Positions 52,422 to 60,620 of a stretch of DNA of 64,000 nucleotides are shown here, piece by piece. The notes beneath the pieces were generated by a model. The model saw nothing but the letters and a program-made list of their open reading frames with translations. It made no database searches and was not told the origin of the DNA. Origin of the DNA: Bdellovibrio bacteriovorus W (GTDB taxonomy: Bacteria; Bdellovibrionota; Bdellovibrionia; Bdellovibrionales; Bdellovibrionaceae). Each line of letters opens with the position of its first letter. Within the stretch, counting starts at the first letter, position 1. Position numbers and translations under genes: made by a program. The stretch covers positions 1,054,001-1,118,000 of the forward strand of contig CP002190.1 in the NCBI GenBank assembly GCA_000525675.1, read 5' to 3'.

Positions 52422-52819
52422 TGAAAAATATGGGTGATGGACGCAGAGTTGCTCGCGTCGAAAGAGAAATTCAGGCAACCATCGCGCAGTTTTTGATCAG
52501 TGGTTTTAAGTTACCGTTACCAGGTTTGGTAACGGTAGCATCCGTAAAAATGCCCGCGGATCTTCGTGCGGCAAGAGTCTATATCAGTGTTATAGGTTCT
52601 GAAGGACAGCTCGACGAAACTGTTGAGTTGCTTCAAGAGCGTGCTTTTGAAATTCAAAATTACATCGGAAAACAGTTGCGAATGAAGTTTTGCCCTAAGC
52701 TTACTTTTTACCCAGATCATATGACTGATCAGGTTTTAAAGGTTGAGCGAATTCTGCATGAGCTTGAAAAAGAGCGCAAAGCCAAGGGTGAATCCGATGA
52801 ATCAGAATCTGACGAATAA
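52421..52819 (+). CDS. rbfA: Ribosome-binding factor A
   Basis: KH-fold cold-shock factor for 30S maturation. 132 residues: RRVARVEREIQATIAQFL at the start, TVASVKMPADLRAARVYISV in the middle and LKFCPK-type strand (here LRMKFCPKLTFYPD). An acidic tail (GESDESESDE) ends the protein. It starts in the infB stop codon (TAATG) and overlaps truB by 23 nt. Confidence 0.94.
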   Translation: MKNMGDGRRVARVEREIQATIAQFLISGFKLPLPGLVTVASVKMPADLRAARVYISVIGSEGQLDETVELLQERAFEIQNYIGKQLRMKFCPKLTFYPDHMTDQVLKVERILHELEKERKAKGESDESESDE

Positions 52820-53741
52820 TAAAGCTTTAAATTTTAACGGTCTGCTTTTGGTCGATAAGCCTTCCGGAATCACTAGTCACGATGTCGTTGCTAGGCTTCG
52901 CCGTATTCTTAAAACCAAAGCGGTGGGGCATTCGGGGACTTTGGATCCATTAGCTTCAGGGTTGATGGCTTGTCTTATCAACGAAGGAACGAAGCTGAGT
53001 CAGTATATTCTTGAAGGCGATAAGGGCTATCGTGCTCGATTGCAATTTGGCCTGCGCACCGACACTCTAGATATCACCGGTGAGGTTCTTGAAACCAAGC
53101 CTGTGGACCTGACAAGTGAGCAAATTCTCAAGGCGGCTGATTCTCTGCAAGGCGAGATGGAGCTTGAAGTTCCAGTCTATTCTGCGATCAAAGTTCAGGG
53201 GAAAAAGCTTTACGAGTATGCTCGTTCTGATGAAGAAGTTCAGATTCCTAAGAAGATTATGAAGTTCTGGTCCGTAAAACCTGTCCAGGTGGGGGCGGAC
53301 TTTGCTGAATTTGATATTGAATGCTCAAAGGGGAGTTATATTCGCACGTGGGTGGATCAACTAGGTCAAAAGCTTGGTTGTGGGGCTACTATGACGGCAC
53401 TGCGAAGGACGATTTCATCCCCTTATCTTGTGCAGCAGGGGCAAAGCTTAGAGGATATTCAGGCGGCTGTGGAGCAAGGGGAGAAGACTTCGGCTTTCGT
53501 GCCGATGGATTTAGCCCTTCCCCATGTAAAAAGGATTCGCGTAAAGGGACAGGATCGTGTTTTGTTAGGAAACGGTCAGATCAGCCATGATTTACGCGCC
53601 CAATTAATCAGCCTCTTTAATCCAGCTCAGGACCAATATATTCAGGTTTTAGCACAAGATTCGGGGCAGTTGCTAGCCCTGATCGGCCTAGAAACTGGGC
53701 GAGGCTTTGTTCTGAAAAGAGTTTTCAAATACGCCCCCTAA
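52797..53741 (+). CDS. truB: tRNA pseudouridine-55 synthase TruB
   Basis: 314 residues from ATG 52797, inside rbfA, with AAGGGTG upstream. Motifs: LLVDKPSGITSHDVV, catalytic GHSGTLDPLASGL with the nucleophilic Asp, YRARLQFGLRTDTLD, and KGSYIRTWVDQLG. It has a C-terminal PUA-like extension. It makes pseudouridine 55 in the T loop of tRNAs. Its position between rbfA and rpsO is the common bacterial order. Confidence 0.95.
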   Translation: MNQNLTNNKALNFNGLLLVDKPSGITSHDVVARLRRILKTKAVGHSGTLDPLASGLMACLINEGTKLSQYILEGDKGYRARLQFGLRTDTLDITGEVLETKPVDLTSEQILKAADSLQGEMELEVPVYSAIKVQGKKLYEYARSDEEVQIPKKIMKFWSVKPVQVGADFAEFDIECSKGSYIRTWVDQLGQKLGCGATMTALRRTISSPYLVQQGQSLEDIQAAVEQGEKTSAFVPMDLALPHVKRIRVKGQDRVLLGNGQISHDLRAQLISLFNPAQDQYIQVLAQDSGQLLALIGLETGRGFVLKRVFKYAP

Positions 53742-53892
53742 GTCCTTAAAACATAACGGAAAGGGCTGGATTCCGGCCTTGACCCATAGGAGCTTTCGGG
53801 GTTAGAACCTTAGACTTATTCGACTCTGCGGATCGACAGCCATGACGACCAAAGGGTTGAGTGAATAAAAACAAACAAACTAGGAGACTTTA
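53742..53892 (+). other. rpsO leader with possible structure
   Basis: A 151-bp gap without a gene. It holds a stem-loop near 53765-53779 (GGCTGG/CCGGCC) and GC-rich segments further on, and ends in CTAGGAGACTTTA before the rpsO ATG. S15 represses its own synthesis through leader RNA structures in several phyla, so this could be such a regulator. No specific known motif is recognised. Confidence 0.35.
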
Positions 53893-54162
53893 ATGGCAGT
53901 CACAAAAGAAGTAAAAGCAGAGATCATTGGTAAATTTCAAACTAAGGATCTTGATACTGGTTCTACAGAAGTTCAGGTTGCAATTCTTACTGCAAGAATC
54001 AACGACCTAACTGGTCACTTCGTAGCGAACAAGAAAGACCACCACGGTCGTCGCGGTCTAGTTGCATTGGTTAACAAAAGAAGAAAACTTTTGGATTACC
54101 TTCGTCGTAAAGACCTTACTCGTTACCAAGCTTTGATCAAAGCTCTTGAACTACGTAAATAA
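53893..54162 (+). CDS. rpsO: 30S ribosomal protein S15
   Basis: 89 residues, normal length. It carries the family segments [37 protein letters not shown] and [13 protein letters not shown]15 binds 16S rRNA early in 30S assembly. TAGGAGACTTTA precedes the ATG. A perfect hairpin terminator follows at 54171, before pnp. Confidence 0.97.
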   Translation: MAVTKEVKAEIIGKFQTKDLDTGSTEVQVAILTARINDLTGHFVANKKDHHGRRGLVALVNKRRKLLDYLRRKDLTRYQALIKALELRK

Positions 54163-54170
54163 TTCTGAAA

Positions 54171-54202
54171 CTAGAAGGGGCGAAAAGCCCCTTCTAGCTT
54201 TT
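54171..54202 (+). terminator. Terminator after rpsO
   Basis: Perfect 11-bp stem CTAGAAGGGGC/GCCCCTTCTAG, GAAAA loop, then CTTTT. It may be partly read through into pnp. Confidence 0.92.
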
Positions 54203-54262
54203 GTTGCCTGACGGCCATTTGCGCCAGAGATGCGCACAACAACACTCCAAGGAGAACAACTA

Positions 54263-56356
54263 ATGAAAACGACTGTCACAACATCGGTGGGTGGTAAACA
54301 GGTTACCATCGAAACAGGCCGTTTGGCGAAACAAGCAGATGGAGCGGTACTTGTTTCTTGCGGTAATAATATGGTTCTTGTAACGGCAGTTTCCTCTCGC
54401 AAAGCATCCGAGTTGGATTTCTTCCCTCTTACTGTTGAATATATCGAAAAATTCTATGCGACTGGTAAAATTCCAGGTGGCTACTTCAAACGTGAAGCAA
54501 AGCCGACTAACGATGCAGTTCTAGTAGCTCGTCTTATCGACAGACCTATTCGCCCATCTTTCCCAGAAGGTTACCGTCACGAAACTCAAGTAGTAGCAAC
54601 GATCGTATCTGCGGACGGAGCTTTCCCTCTTGAGATTCTTGCAAGCTTAGGTGCCTCTGCAGCTCTTCATATTTCTGATATTCCATTCAACGGCCCAACA
54701 GCTGCTGTTCAAGTAGCACGTATTGATGGTCAGTTCGTTGCGAATCCAACACCTCAACAACTTGAGAAGTCTGATATGGACATTATCGTTGCGGGAACTC
54801 GCAATGGTCTATTGATGGTTGAAGGTGAAACTAAATTCATTTCTGAAGCAGATTGCTTAGCAGCTATGAAGTTCGGTCATCAGTCGATGATGCCTCTACT
54901 AAATGCACAGGATGAATTGCGTGAAAAAACAGGATCAAAAGCAAAACGTGCTTTCGTAGCGCCTGCAATTGATGCTGATTTTAGATCTGCTGTTGAATCA
55001 ATGTTGAAGCCGAAAATCGCTGAAGCATTGTCAATGAAAGTAAAGCAAGATCGTTATACAGCGGTTGCTGAAGCTCAAGCAGCTGCTGAGGCTGCGTTGG
55101 TTGCAACGATCGAAGATAAAGATTTAGCTAAACAACGTAAAAAAGAATTAAACGCGATCGTTGAAGATCTTAAATATCATGAGGCGCGTTCAATGATTCT
55201 TGATAAAAAAGTTCGTATCGATGGACGTGACACAGTTACAGTTCGTCCGATTGCGAATGAAGTAGGTTTGCTGCCAAGAGCCCATGGTTCTGGTCTATTC
55301 ACTCGTGGCGAGACTCAGTGTCTTGGTACGGTGACTTTAGGAACAGGTGACGATGAGCAGATGGTAGACGCATTGCTTGGAACTCAAAAGCGCAAGTTCT
55401 TGCTTCACTATAACTTCCCTCCATACTCTGTAGGAGAGGTAGGTCGCTTCGGTGGAACAAGCCGTCGCGAGATCGGTCACGGAAATCTAGCAGAACGCGC
55501 TTTGAAAGCAGTTCTTCCTGAGTTCGAAAAATTCCCATACACAATTCGTATTGTGTCTGAAGTTTTAGAGTCTAACGGTTCTTCATCTATGGGTACTGTG
55601 TGCGCGGGTACTATGGCGCTTCTTGATGCAGGTGTCCCTCTTCAAGGAAACGTAGCAGGTGTTGCTATGGGTCTTATTAAAGAAGGTGATCGCGTAGCTG
55701 TATTGACGGATATCCTTGGTGATGAAGATCACTTAGGTGACATGGACTTCAAAGTTGCAGGAACTCCAGCTGGAATCACTGCGCTTCAAATGGATATTAA
55801 AATTGACTCTGTTTCTTTCGAAGTGATGGAACAAGCTTTAGCACAAGCTAAAGAAGGTCGTTCACACATCTTGAATGAAATGGAAAAAGTGATCAAAGTT
55901 CCTCGTGGACAGATCTCTGAGTTTGCTCCTCGTATTGAGACCATCAAAATTAAACCAGATAAGATCCGTGAAGTGATCGGTTCTGGCGGTAAGGTAATCC
56001 GTGGTATCACTGAAGCTACCGGCGTGAAAATTGAGATCGAAGACGATGGAACAATTCACATTGCTTCTGCTGACCCTGAAGCTACTAAAAAAGCTATTGC
56101 GATGATCAATGACATCATTGCAGAAGCAGAAGTTGGTAAGACTTATAAAGGTCGCGTTGTTAAGATCGCTGAATTCGGAGCATTCGTTGAGATTCTTCCG
56201 AACACACAAGGACTTCTACACATCTCTGAGATCGCCAATGAGCGCGTTCGTGCTGTGACTGATGTTCTTAAAGAAGGCGAAATGATCGACGTTAAAGTTC
56301 TTGAAGTTGACCGTGCCGGTCGCATCAAGCTTTCTCGCAAAGCCCTTTTACAATAG
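54263..56356 (+). CDS. pnp: Polynucleotide phosphorylase
   Basis: 697 residues from ATG 54263 (AAGGAGAACAACTA upstream). Two RNase PH domains (about 1-210 and 300-520; the second contains FPPYSVGEVGRFGGTSRREIGHG and the active-site DILGDEDHLGDMDFKVAG) are separated by a helical domain. KH (about 555-610, IREVIGSGGKVIRGI) and S1 (about 620-690) domains bind RNA. It degrades RNA 3' to 5' by phosphorolysis in the degradosome. The rpsO-pnp order is conserved. Confidence 0.97.
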   Translation: MKTTVTTSVGGKQVTIETGRLAKQADGAVLVSCGNNMVLVTAVSSRKASELDFFPLTVEYIEKFYATGKIPGGYFKREAKPTNDAVLVARLIDRPIRPSFPEGYRHETQVVATIVSADGAFPLEILASLGASAALHISDIPFNGPTAAVQVARIDGQFVANPTPQQLEKSDMDIIVAGTRNGLLMVEGETKFISEADCLAAMKFGHQSMMPLLNAQDELREKTGSKAKRAFVAPAIDADFRSAVESMLKPKIAEALSMKVKQDRYTAVAEAQAAAEAALVATIEDKDLAKQRKKELNAIVEDLKYHEARSMILDKKVRIDGRDTVTVRPIANEVGLLPRAHGSGLFTRGETQCLGTVTLGTGDDEQMVDALLGTQKRKFLLHYNFPPYSVGEVGRFGGTSRREIGHGNLAERALKAVLPEFEKFPYTIRIVSEVLESNGSSSMGTVCAGTMALLDAGVPLQGNVAGVAMGLIKEGDRVAVLTDILGDEDHLGDMDFKVAGTPAGITALQMDIKIDSVSFEVMEQALAQAKEGRSHILNEMEKVIKVPRGQISEFAPRIETIKIKPDKIREVIGSGGKVIRGITEATGVKIEIEDDGTIHIASADPEATKKAIAMINDIIAEAEVGKTYKGRVVKIAEFGAFVEILPNTQGLLHISEIANERVRAVTDVLKEGEMIDVKVLEVDRAGRIKLSRKALLQ

Positions 56357-56360
56357 TAGA

Positions 56361-56383
56361 AAGCAGCTCTTTGGGGGCTGCTT
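56361..56383 (+). terminator. Possible terminator after pnp
   Basis: 7-bp stem AAGCAGC/GCTGCTT immediately after the stop, without a good T run. Confidence 0.4.
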
Positions 56384-56401
56384 CTAGTAAACGTTCAATC
56401 C

Positions 56402-56419
56402 GGAGTCCTTAAGGACTCC
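56402..56419 (+). promoter_or_regulatory. Palindrome at the start of the M16 protease gene
   Basis: GGAGTCC-TTAA-GGACTCC, an 18-bp perfect palindrome 8 nt before the GTG start. It covers an AAGGA that could serve as ribosome binding site, so it could limit initiation, or act as an operator. Confidence 0.4.
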
Positions 56420-56426
56420 TGTTGGA

Positions 56427-57710
56427 GTGGCATCTAAAGTGATTTCTACTGAGTTCAACAAGTCTGAACTTTCCAATGGGATTCGGGTGCTGAGTGAAAA
56501 GCATCCGAGCTCTCGAGCTGTATCAATAAGCATTTGGGTTTTGACAGGTACGCGGGATGAAGGTTCCGACGTGGCCGGAGTTTCCCATTTCTTAGAGCAC
56601 TTAGTTTTTAAAGGAACTAAGACTCGTTCTGCCTATCAAATAGCTAAATCTTTAGAAGCTCTAGGTGGTGAGCTCAACGCTTACACGACCAGAGAATATA
56701 CCTGCTATCATGCACTGGTCCTGAAGGATCATTGGAAAGTGGCTCTGGATGTTCTTTCAGATCTTGTTTCTAATATGAAGCTGGTAAAGAAAGAGTTCGA
56801 CCTTGAAAAAGGCGTGATTCTGCAAGAGATAGCTATGTCGGAGGACAGTCACGAAGAGATGGTCTATGACGTGTTCTATGAACAAGTTTATGGAAAACAT
56901 CCCCTAGCGAAACCTATTTTAGGCTCGCCTGTGTCGATTGCCAAAATGACTCAGAACCAGATCATCGATTACTATGATAGTAACTATACTGGTAAAAATA
57001 TCATCGTGAGCGTGGCGGGGGCTATCGACCACGCAGATTTGATGAAGGAAACGGAAAAGCGTTTAGGGAAGAAAAAGAAATCGACTCTGAAAGTAAATCG
57101 CAAAGTTCCTCGTTGGTTGCGCCGCAGAGCTGTCGTTGAAAAGCAGGCCGAGCAAATGCACATGCTGATGGGTTTTCCAACTGGAAGTTTTAAAGATAAA
57201 ACGCGTTTCGATGCGGTGATTGCCAATACACTTTTAGGTGGTGGTATGACATCGAAACTTTACCAGAGTGTTCGTGAGAAAAAAGGTTTGGTTTACTCCA
57301 TTCACTCAAGTCTCAACACTCATTTAGACTCTGGTATGTTAACAATTTATGCCGGCACAGAGGCTAAGAACGCAAAAAAAGTGGGTGAGTTGATCTCCCA
57401 CGAACTGCAAAAAGTTCGTAAAAAGGGCGTTACTAAGCACGACGTTGAAATGTTCAAGACCCAAGTTATTGGAAACATTCTTTTGGGTTCTGATGACATT
57501 GAAAATCGTATGACCTCATTGGCTGTAAATGAGATTGTTTTTGGAAGTTATCGTTCTGTTGACGATGTTATTTCTGAAATCAAAAAAGTCACTGTCGATT
57601 CGGTGAACGAGTATGTTGAAAGGCATTTGGATCTTACCAAGGCTTCCGGTGTACTATTGGGTCCTGGAGTCGGTGAGTTGAAAACTTGGTGGGAAGACTT
57701 ATCGTTTTAA
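56427..57710 (+). CDS. M16-family (pitrilysin-like) zinc peptidase
   Basis: 427 residues in the single-unit mitochondrial-processing-peptidase-like layout. The inverted zinc motif HFLEH (in GVSHFLEHLVFKG, about 52-64) is followed about 75 residues on by the third ligand region (VILQEIAMSED). The C-terminal half has the inactive-domain signature LLGGGMTSKLYQSVREKKGLVYS. No signal peptide is visible, so it is cytoplasmic. Start is GTG 56427 or GTG 56439; both have a purine-rich site about 11 nt upstream. The order pnp, M16 protease, dut is common in related bacteria. Confidence 0.92.
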   Translation: MASKVISTEFNKSELSNGIRVLSEKHPSSRAVSISIWVLTGTRDEGSDVAGVSHFLEHLVFKGTKTRSAYQIAKSLEALGGELNAYTTREYTCYHALVLKDHWKVALDVLSDLVSNMKLVKKEFDLEKGVILQEIAMSEDSHEEMVYDVFYEQVYGKHPLAKPILGSPVSIAKMTQNQIIDYYDSNYTGKNIIVSVAGAIDHADLMKETEKRLGKKKKSTLKVNRKVPRWLRRRAVVEKQAEQMHMLMGFPTGSFKDKTRFDAVIANTLLGGGMTSKLYQSVREKKGLVYSIHSSLNTHLDSGMLTIYAGTEAKNAKKVGELISHELQKVRKKGVTKHDVEMFKTQVIGNILLGSDDIENRMTSLAVNEIVFGSYRSVDDVISEIKKVTVDSVNEYVERHLDLTKASGVLLGPGVGELKTWWEDLSF

Positions 57711-57731
57711 ATATTTCTTAGGGAGCTTGAG

Positions 57732-58181
57732 ATGCAAAAGATCAATGTAAAAATTAAAAAATTAAGCAACTTCCGTGGCGAGATTCCTCAATACCAATCT
57801 GCAGGTGCAAGTGGTTTTGATGTTCGTGCACAACTAGCAGGTCCCGTTCTTTTGAATCCAGGAGAGAGAGCCCTTATTCCCACAGGTTTAAGTTTTGAAA
57901 TCCCTGTAGGATACGAAATTCAATGCCGTCCACGCAGTGGTTGGGCAGCGAAGAATGGCCTTTCTGTTTTAAACACTCCAGGCACTATTGATGCTGACTA
58001 TCGCGGTGAAGTAAAAGTTATTCTCGTGAACCTTGGTAACGAAGCTGTTGCTATCAACGATCAAGATCGTTGCGCACAGTTCGTGATCGCTCCTGTCATT
58101 CATGCAAACTTTGAAGTTGTTTCTGAGCTTGCGGAGTCGGAGAGGGGAGCGGGAGGGTTCGGCTCCACCGGTCACCGCTAA
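57732..58181 (+). CDS. dut: dUTP pyrophosphatase
   Basis: 149 residues, normal for the trimeric enzyme. All five motifs are present: SGFDVRA (1), PRSGWA (2), GTIDADYRGE (3), DRCAQFVIAP (4) and RGAGGFGSTG (5). It hydrolyses dUTP to keep uracil out of DNA and supplies dUMP for dTMP. GGGAGCTTGAG precedes the ATG. The last base of its stop codon is the first base of the repeat arm at 58181. Confidence 0.96.
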   Translation: MQKINVKIKKLSNFRGEIPQYQSAGASGFDVRAQLAGPVLLNPGERALIPTGLSFEIPVGYEIQCRPRSGWAAKNGLSVLNTPGTIDADYRGEVKVILVNLGNEAVAINDQDRCAQFVIAPVIHANFEVVSELAESERGAGGFGSTGHR

Positions 58182-58308
58182 GAGATCGGTGAAAAGCGGG
58201 TGTCTGACTGCGTTGTCAGGCACCGTCCTCACTCCGGCGTACATTGAGTACGCCTACATTCCGGGCGGAACCTTCCGCCTTGCATCCACCCACTTTTGAC
58301 CAATCTCT
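58181..58308. repeat. Structured dispersed repeat, copy 2 (after dut)
   Basis: Core 58202-58285 matches the core after lolD at 79/84 positions, with three hairpins at 58204-58219, 58236-58254 and 58264-58279 (all perfect here). Arms 58181-58202 and 58287-58308 match at 19 of 22 positions. Two of the three mismatches become G-U pairs in a minus-strand transcript; the third (G opposite G) is the same one seen in copy 1. Confidence 0.85.
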
Positions 58309-58355
58309 CAAGAAAGTGACGAAGAGATCACTAGTAGTGCGTCTAAGCTGCGTGA

Positions 58356-58390
58356 GCCTACTTCCACTTTGCATTCGAACCTTTTTGACC
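58356..58390. repeat. Decayed remnant of the dispersed repeat
   Basis: GCCTAC then TTCCACTTTGCATTCGAAC and CTTTTTGA match the right part of copy 1 (GCCTAC ... TTCCGCCTTGCATACGAAC, CCTTTTGA) with an internal deletion of about 15 bp. Confidence 0.6.
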
Positions 58391-58424
58391 AACTTCTTTG
58401 TTGTTCTAGAGTTGGTTTTCTTAT
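58388..58424 (+). terminator. Possible terminator for dut
   Basis: Perfect ACCAACT/AGTTGGT stem (58388-58394, 58410-58416) followed by TTTCTTATTTC. The loop is 15 nt, so it is a moderate candidate. Confidence 0.5.
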
Positions 58425-58470
58425 TTCTATTTCAAAATAAAATCGTGGATTTTTTAATTAAAATGCGGCT

Positions 58471-58589
58471 GCGAGGTAATCCCCATTAAATGGGATCTCC
58501 GGCAGGCATGGATGCCTGCGACCGCCAGAGGCGGTCAAGAAGCCGGCTGAGCCTGGATGGCGTGTCCCATTTAATGGGGATTGCCTTGC
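58471..58589. repeat. Cloverleaf-like palindromic element
   Basis: Arms of 25 nt (58471-58495 and 58565-58589) match at 23 positions, and both mismatches are G-U pairs on the plus strand. Inside are two perfect hairpins, GCAGGCAT/ATGCCTGC (58502-58519) and GACCGCC/GGCGGTC (58520-58536), and a self-complementary GCCGGC. It lies between the convergent genes dut and the Yip1-like gene. It is unrelated in sequence to the repeat at 58181. Confidence 0.8.
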
Positions 58590-58611
58590 GGGCGGTTTGC
58601 TTAGTTAGAGC

Positions 58612-59184
58612 TTAGAGGCGATCGAGGCGGGAGATATCGATGCGGTTCCAGAGCCAAAGAATGAAGACGATGGCGAAAAGAATTGTCACGAGGCGAATGG
58701 ATTTTCTTTTTTCTAACTGAAAGTTTTCAGTTAAGCCAACAGCCATAAGAAGGGCAGTAAAGGCAAAGCCTACCAATGTTATCGGTGGGATCACTTCAGA
58801 GCCAATTTGAAAAATAAAAAATGGGATATTTGCAAAAATCAAAAGTGTAAAGATCTTGCGGAATGAATGCGTGTGCTTTTCATAGACTTGAAAGTAATAG
58901 TAAATGAAAAGAGCTCCTACAAATGTCGTTGCCGCACTGACTAGAGGGGAGATGATCAATCCCCCCATGATTCTGAAGAAATTAGGTGGGATAAGCCCCG
59001 TAATGACTCCTGAGATCATCGACAAACAAACCAGTGTAATGATCAGAACAGGCCAGTTCCAGTTTGGAAGAACTTTGATGCGTTCGATAGGCTGTTTGAG
59101 ATATTCAAAAATATATTGCAATACCTCGCGCGCATTTTCAGACGGTTGCTTATCCTTCGGTGTCACATCTCGATAATCATTCAT
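58612..59184 (-). CDS. Yip1-domain-like membrane protein
   Basis: 190 residues with five predicted transmembrane helices (about 47-68, 72-98, 103-120, 125-155 and 165-180) after a 40-residue polar N-terminus. The loop FFRIMGGLIISPLVSAATTFVGALFIYYYF is typical of bacterial Yip1-family proteins, whose function is unknown. It is a lone gene convergent with dut, with palindromic elements beyond its stop. Confidence 0.6.
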   Translation of the reverse strand: MNDYRDVTPKDKQPSENAREVLQYIFEYLKQPIERIKVLPNWNWPVLIITLVCLSMISGVITGLIPPNFFRIMGGLIISPLVSAATTFVGALFIYYYFQVYEKHTHSFRKIFTLLIFANIPFFIFQIGSEVIPPITLVGFAFTALLMAVGLTENFQLEKRKSIRLVTILFAIVFILWLWNRIDISRLDRL

Positions 59185-59255
59185 ATCACTATTGCATCAT
59201 TGCTGAGCACTGCTTGCAAGAATGGATTTCAATGGGGACTAAATGGGCTAGATTC

Positions 59256-59921
59256 TTATGAAACGCTGTCGCTATCGCCATCAATCAAGTCACGCTCTGC
59301 AAGGTGTTGGGCTCGGACTAATAGCATTTCGGCATTTTTAAACTGAGAGTCCGCACAGGCCCCCAAAGAGGAAAGGCTAGGGCAGGGGCCAAAGAGCAGT
59401 TGGTGAAGGCGATAGGAAACTTTAACCAAGGGCCTTGCTTGCGTGCCAAGCTCCGAGATGATTTCTTCATGGGGAATCGAAGACGGGGAAAGCTGAGAGC
59501 TTTTTAAAGGGGCGTCAGCCATAACTGTGATCGAGCGAATGTCTTTATAGGCATCGAGATTGAGACTTGCCTTAAGTTCCTCATAGACTTCTTGATCGAA
59601 GATAAGATGCAGCGGTTTATGACCCTCTTGTTCTAAAAACCTTTTAAAGAATCCAGCACGAAGCTTTCCTTTTTTCGAAGGCAATTCGAGATGAAAAATT
59701 TCGTAGCCATGCTCTGCTAAATAAATAGGGTAGAGGTTCCAAAACTTCTTTGTATAAAAAACACTCTGTGTTCCAGAGACAAAAACCAAAGGCCATCGTG
59801 TCAGCAGGCAGTTGGGAGTCAATTCAAAATCAGGCAGGCTTTGGATGCGAACTCTGTTGGCAAAGTATCCTAAGACCAACAGAGCAAATAGAAGAACTAA
59901 GAGAAAGTAAAAGAAGAACAC
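59256..59921 (-). CDS. Membrane-anchored protein of unknown function, alpha/beta-hydrolase-like start
   Basis: 221 residues with an N-terminal anchor (about 2-22). WPLVFVSGTQSVFYTKKFWNLYPIYLAEHGYEIFHLELP resembles the first strands of lipase-like alpha/beta hydrolases, but no GxSxG nucleophile motif is seen. It may be a degenerate relative. It follows the barrel gene by 2 nt on the same strand, so they form one operon. Confidence 0.55.
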   Translation of the reverse strand: MFFFYFLLVLLFALLVLGYFANRVRIQSLPDFELTPNCLLTRWPLVFVSGTQSVFYTKKFWNLYPIYLAEHGYEIFHLELPSKKGKLRAGFFKRFLEQEGHKPLHLIFDQEVYEELKASLNLDAYKDIRSITVMADAPLKSSQLSPSSIPHEEIISELGTQARPLVKVSYRLHQLLFGPCPSLSSLGACADSQFKNAEMLLVRAQHLAERDLIDGDSDSVS

Positions 59922-59923
59922 GA

Positions 59924-60583
59924 TTAAAGAGTCGTATTGAGTTTGAAAATCAGATCAAAAGAATTCTTATCAGCCGTGCGATCCACAAGAGCTGTGCGTG
60001 CGCTGACTTCAGCACCTAAAGAGATAAAACGATTTATTTGAGCATTAAAGCCCGTGCCGACAACAAGGGAAGGAGTCGTATCGTTCACGCTGATTCCACG
60101 CGTATCATCCGAGAACTTCATAAAACGATTAGAGATTCCTGCGCTTAGACTGTATTTCCAAATACCTTCAAGGTAGTTGGTATAGCCCAGTTTCAACTCG
60201 AGCTCTTTTAAAGAAAGTTCTTCATTTCCGGAAGTGTTTACGCCGTAATTGCGAAACACACCCTCTGTGAACCATTCAGGAGTCATTAAGTCCATTCCTA
60301 AAGAAACCTGCACCCCACTAGCATGGCGATTGAAGTTGCTCTTATCAGCAGAAATATTCGTGAAGGAATTCGCAAAACCCACGCCCACATGCATTTTAAC
60401 GGCATCTAGGGAGTCGTTCGTGCGAATAGAGCTGCGCATTTGATTTTTCTTCTGATCCAGCTCTTTGAGGAGGTCTTCGTAGCTCACTTCTTCATAATCT
60501 GAAGAAGCTGCATGGACCATAGTCCCAGCAGAAAGAGTGAATAAAAGGGCTAAAACGAACTGAAACGTATTTCGTGTCTTCAT
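59924..60583 (-). CDS. Outer-membrane beta-barrel-like protein
   Basis: 219 residues: signal peptide (about 1-25, ending VHAA), a short acidic and helical segment (SYEDLLKELDQKKNQM), then alternating strands (KMHVGVGFANSFTNIS, GVQVSLGMDLM, WKYSLSAGISNRFMKF, FISLGAEVSARTAL) ending in a hydrophobic LNTTL. This fits a small eight-strand barrel. No family name can be given. The start is the ATG at 60583, upstream of the membrane-anchored unknown at 59256. Confidence 0.65.
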   Translation of the reverse strand: MKTRNTFQFVLALLFTLSAGTMVHAASSDYEEVSYEDLLKELDQKKNQMRSSIRTNDSLDAVKMHVGVGFANSFTNISADKSNFNRHASGVQVSLGMDLMTPEWFTEGVFRNYGVNTSGNEELSLKELELKLGYTNYLEGIWKYSLSAGISNRFMKFSDDTRGISVNDTTPSLVVGTGFNAQINRFISLGAEVSARTALVDRTADKNSFDLIFKLNTTL

Positions 60584-60620
60584 AACTTAATTCTAGCAAG
60601 ACTTTGCGGAATCGCAAAAA

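Noticed and set aside
58471-58589. Integron attC site or CRISPR-like repeat
   Set aside because: There is one copy, no integrase or spacer array, and no attC core sites are recognisable.
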